Made by a program: the position numbers and the translations under genes. 6,663 nt of DNA from Bacteroidales bacterium. Its GTDB lineage: Bacteria > Bacteroidota > Bacteroidia > Bacteroidales > ML635J-15. This document shows, piece after piece, positions 6,366 to 6,663 of this stretch. The notes under the pieces are model-generated. The model worked only from the letters and a program-made list of their open reading frames with translations, made no database searches and was not told the origin of the DNA. The stretch spans positions 1 through 6,663 of the forward strand of contig JAQVPT010000204.1 in the NCBI GenBank assembly GCA_028701945.1, given 5' to 3'. Positions within the stretch are counted from its first letter, which is position 1. Each line of letters begins with the position of its first letter.

Positions 6366-6663
6366 ATGGAACAAATTGCAAAACAAATAGCTGAAAAACT
6401 TTTACAAATTAAAGCAATTAAATTAGAGCCTGCAAATCATTTCACATGGGCTTCGGGATGGTTTTCTCCTATTTATTGTGATAATCGTAAAACTCTGTCT
6501 TATCCACAAGTGCGTACTTTTATTAAAGATGCGTTTGTGGATAAGATAAACAATAATTTTACTGACTTTGATGTGGTTGCTGGCGTTGCTACAGGAGCAA
6601 TAGCACAGGGAGTATTAGTTGCCGAGGCAATGGATAAACCTTTTATTTACGTTAGGTCAAAAG
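6366..6663 (+). CDS. pyrE: orotate phosphoribosyltransferase, N-terminal part (truncated by the window end)
   Basis: The frame starting at ATG 6366 stays open to the last base and gives 99 residues plus one base. It begins MEQIAKQIAEKLLQIKAIKL. It then shows the OPRT hallmark FTWASGWFSPIYCDNRK at about 26-42, where the SG-x2-SP-x-Y-x-D-x-R pattern belongs to the orotate and PRPP site, followed by YPQVR, VVAGVATGAIAQG and KPFIYVRSK. The enzyme converts orotate and PRPP to orotidine 5'-phosphate and pyrophosphate in de novo pyrimidine synthesis, in the cytoplasm. The PRPP-binding loop region lies beyond the window. Full-length bacterial OPRT is about 200-215 residues, so roughly half is present. 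There is no Shine-Dalgarno sequence, as usual in Bacteroidota. The gene is head-to-head with the NUDIX gene, so its promoter must lie inside that gene's coding region. Confidence 0.95.
   Translation, partial: MEQIAKQIAEKLLQIKAIKLEPANHFTWASGWFSPIYCDNRKTLSYPQVRTFIKDAFVDKINNNFTDFDVVAGVATGAIAQGVLVAEAMDKPFIYVRSK

Noticed and set aside
1..6663. CRISPR array, tRNA, rRNA, defence island or integron
   Set aside because: No regularly spaced repeats, no tRNA or rRNA signature, and every substantial frame is explained by ordinary families or the IS remnant.

Overview
The window looks like chromosomal DNA from an AT-rich member of the Bacteroidota. Three observations support this: a C-terminal type IX secretion (T9SS, Por) sorting domain on the first protein, a Bacteroidota-type -7 promoter box (TAnnTTTG) ahead of the second gene, and A/T-rich gene leaders without Shine-Dalgarno sequences. 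The stops are ordinary and nothing suggests an alternative genetic code. I cannot name a genus.

Layout. (1) Positions 1-486 hold the 3' end of a secreted T9SS cargo protein (OB-fold-like domain plus sorting domain), closed by a strong intrinsic terminator at 549-580. (2) Positions 688-2622 encode a complete GT39/ArnT-like GT-C membrane glycosyltransferase with an unusual two-part C-terminal region, preceded by a likely promoter. (3) On the minus strand, convergent with it, is a tightly coupled pair: a short-chain dehydrogenase (3759-4556) followed after one base by a two-domain VOC/glyoxalase-fold protein (2666-3757). (4) Positions 4767-5642 are a decayed, internally deleted insertion sequence of IS1182 type. 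It has 30-bp terminal inverted repeats (28/30 identical) and a transposase remnant with three in-frame stops and three frameshifts. (5) A NUDIX hydrolase (minus, 5760-6359) is head-to-head with the 5' end of pyrE (plus, 6366 to the window end), only 6 bp apart.

The genes do not form one pathway. The SDR-VOC pair is probably one transcript of unknown substrate. The NUDIX-pyrE pair must share or overlap its control region. The glycosyltransferase is probably a single-gene unit that glycosylates a periplasmic or lipid-linked acceptor. The IS remnant lies between genes and interrupts no recognisable reading frame.

I found no CRISPR array, tRNA, rRNA, defence system or new multi-gene system. The most informative observation is the reconstruction of the dead IS and its ends, which simple ORF calling would leave as an unexplained gap with one orphan small ORF.
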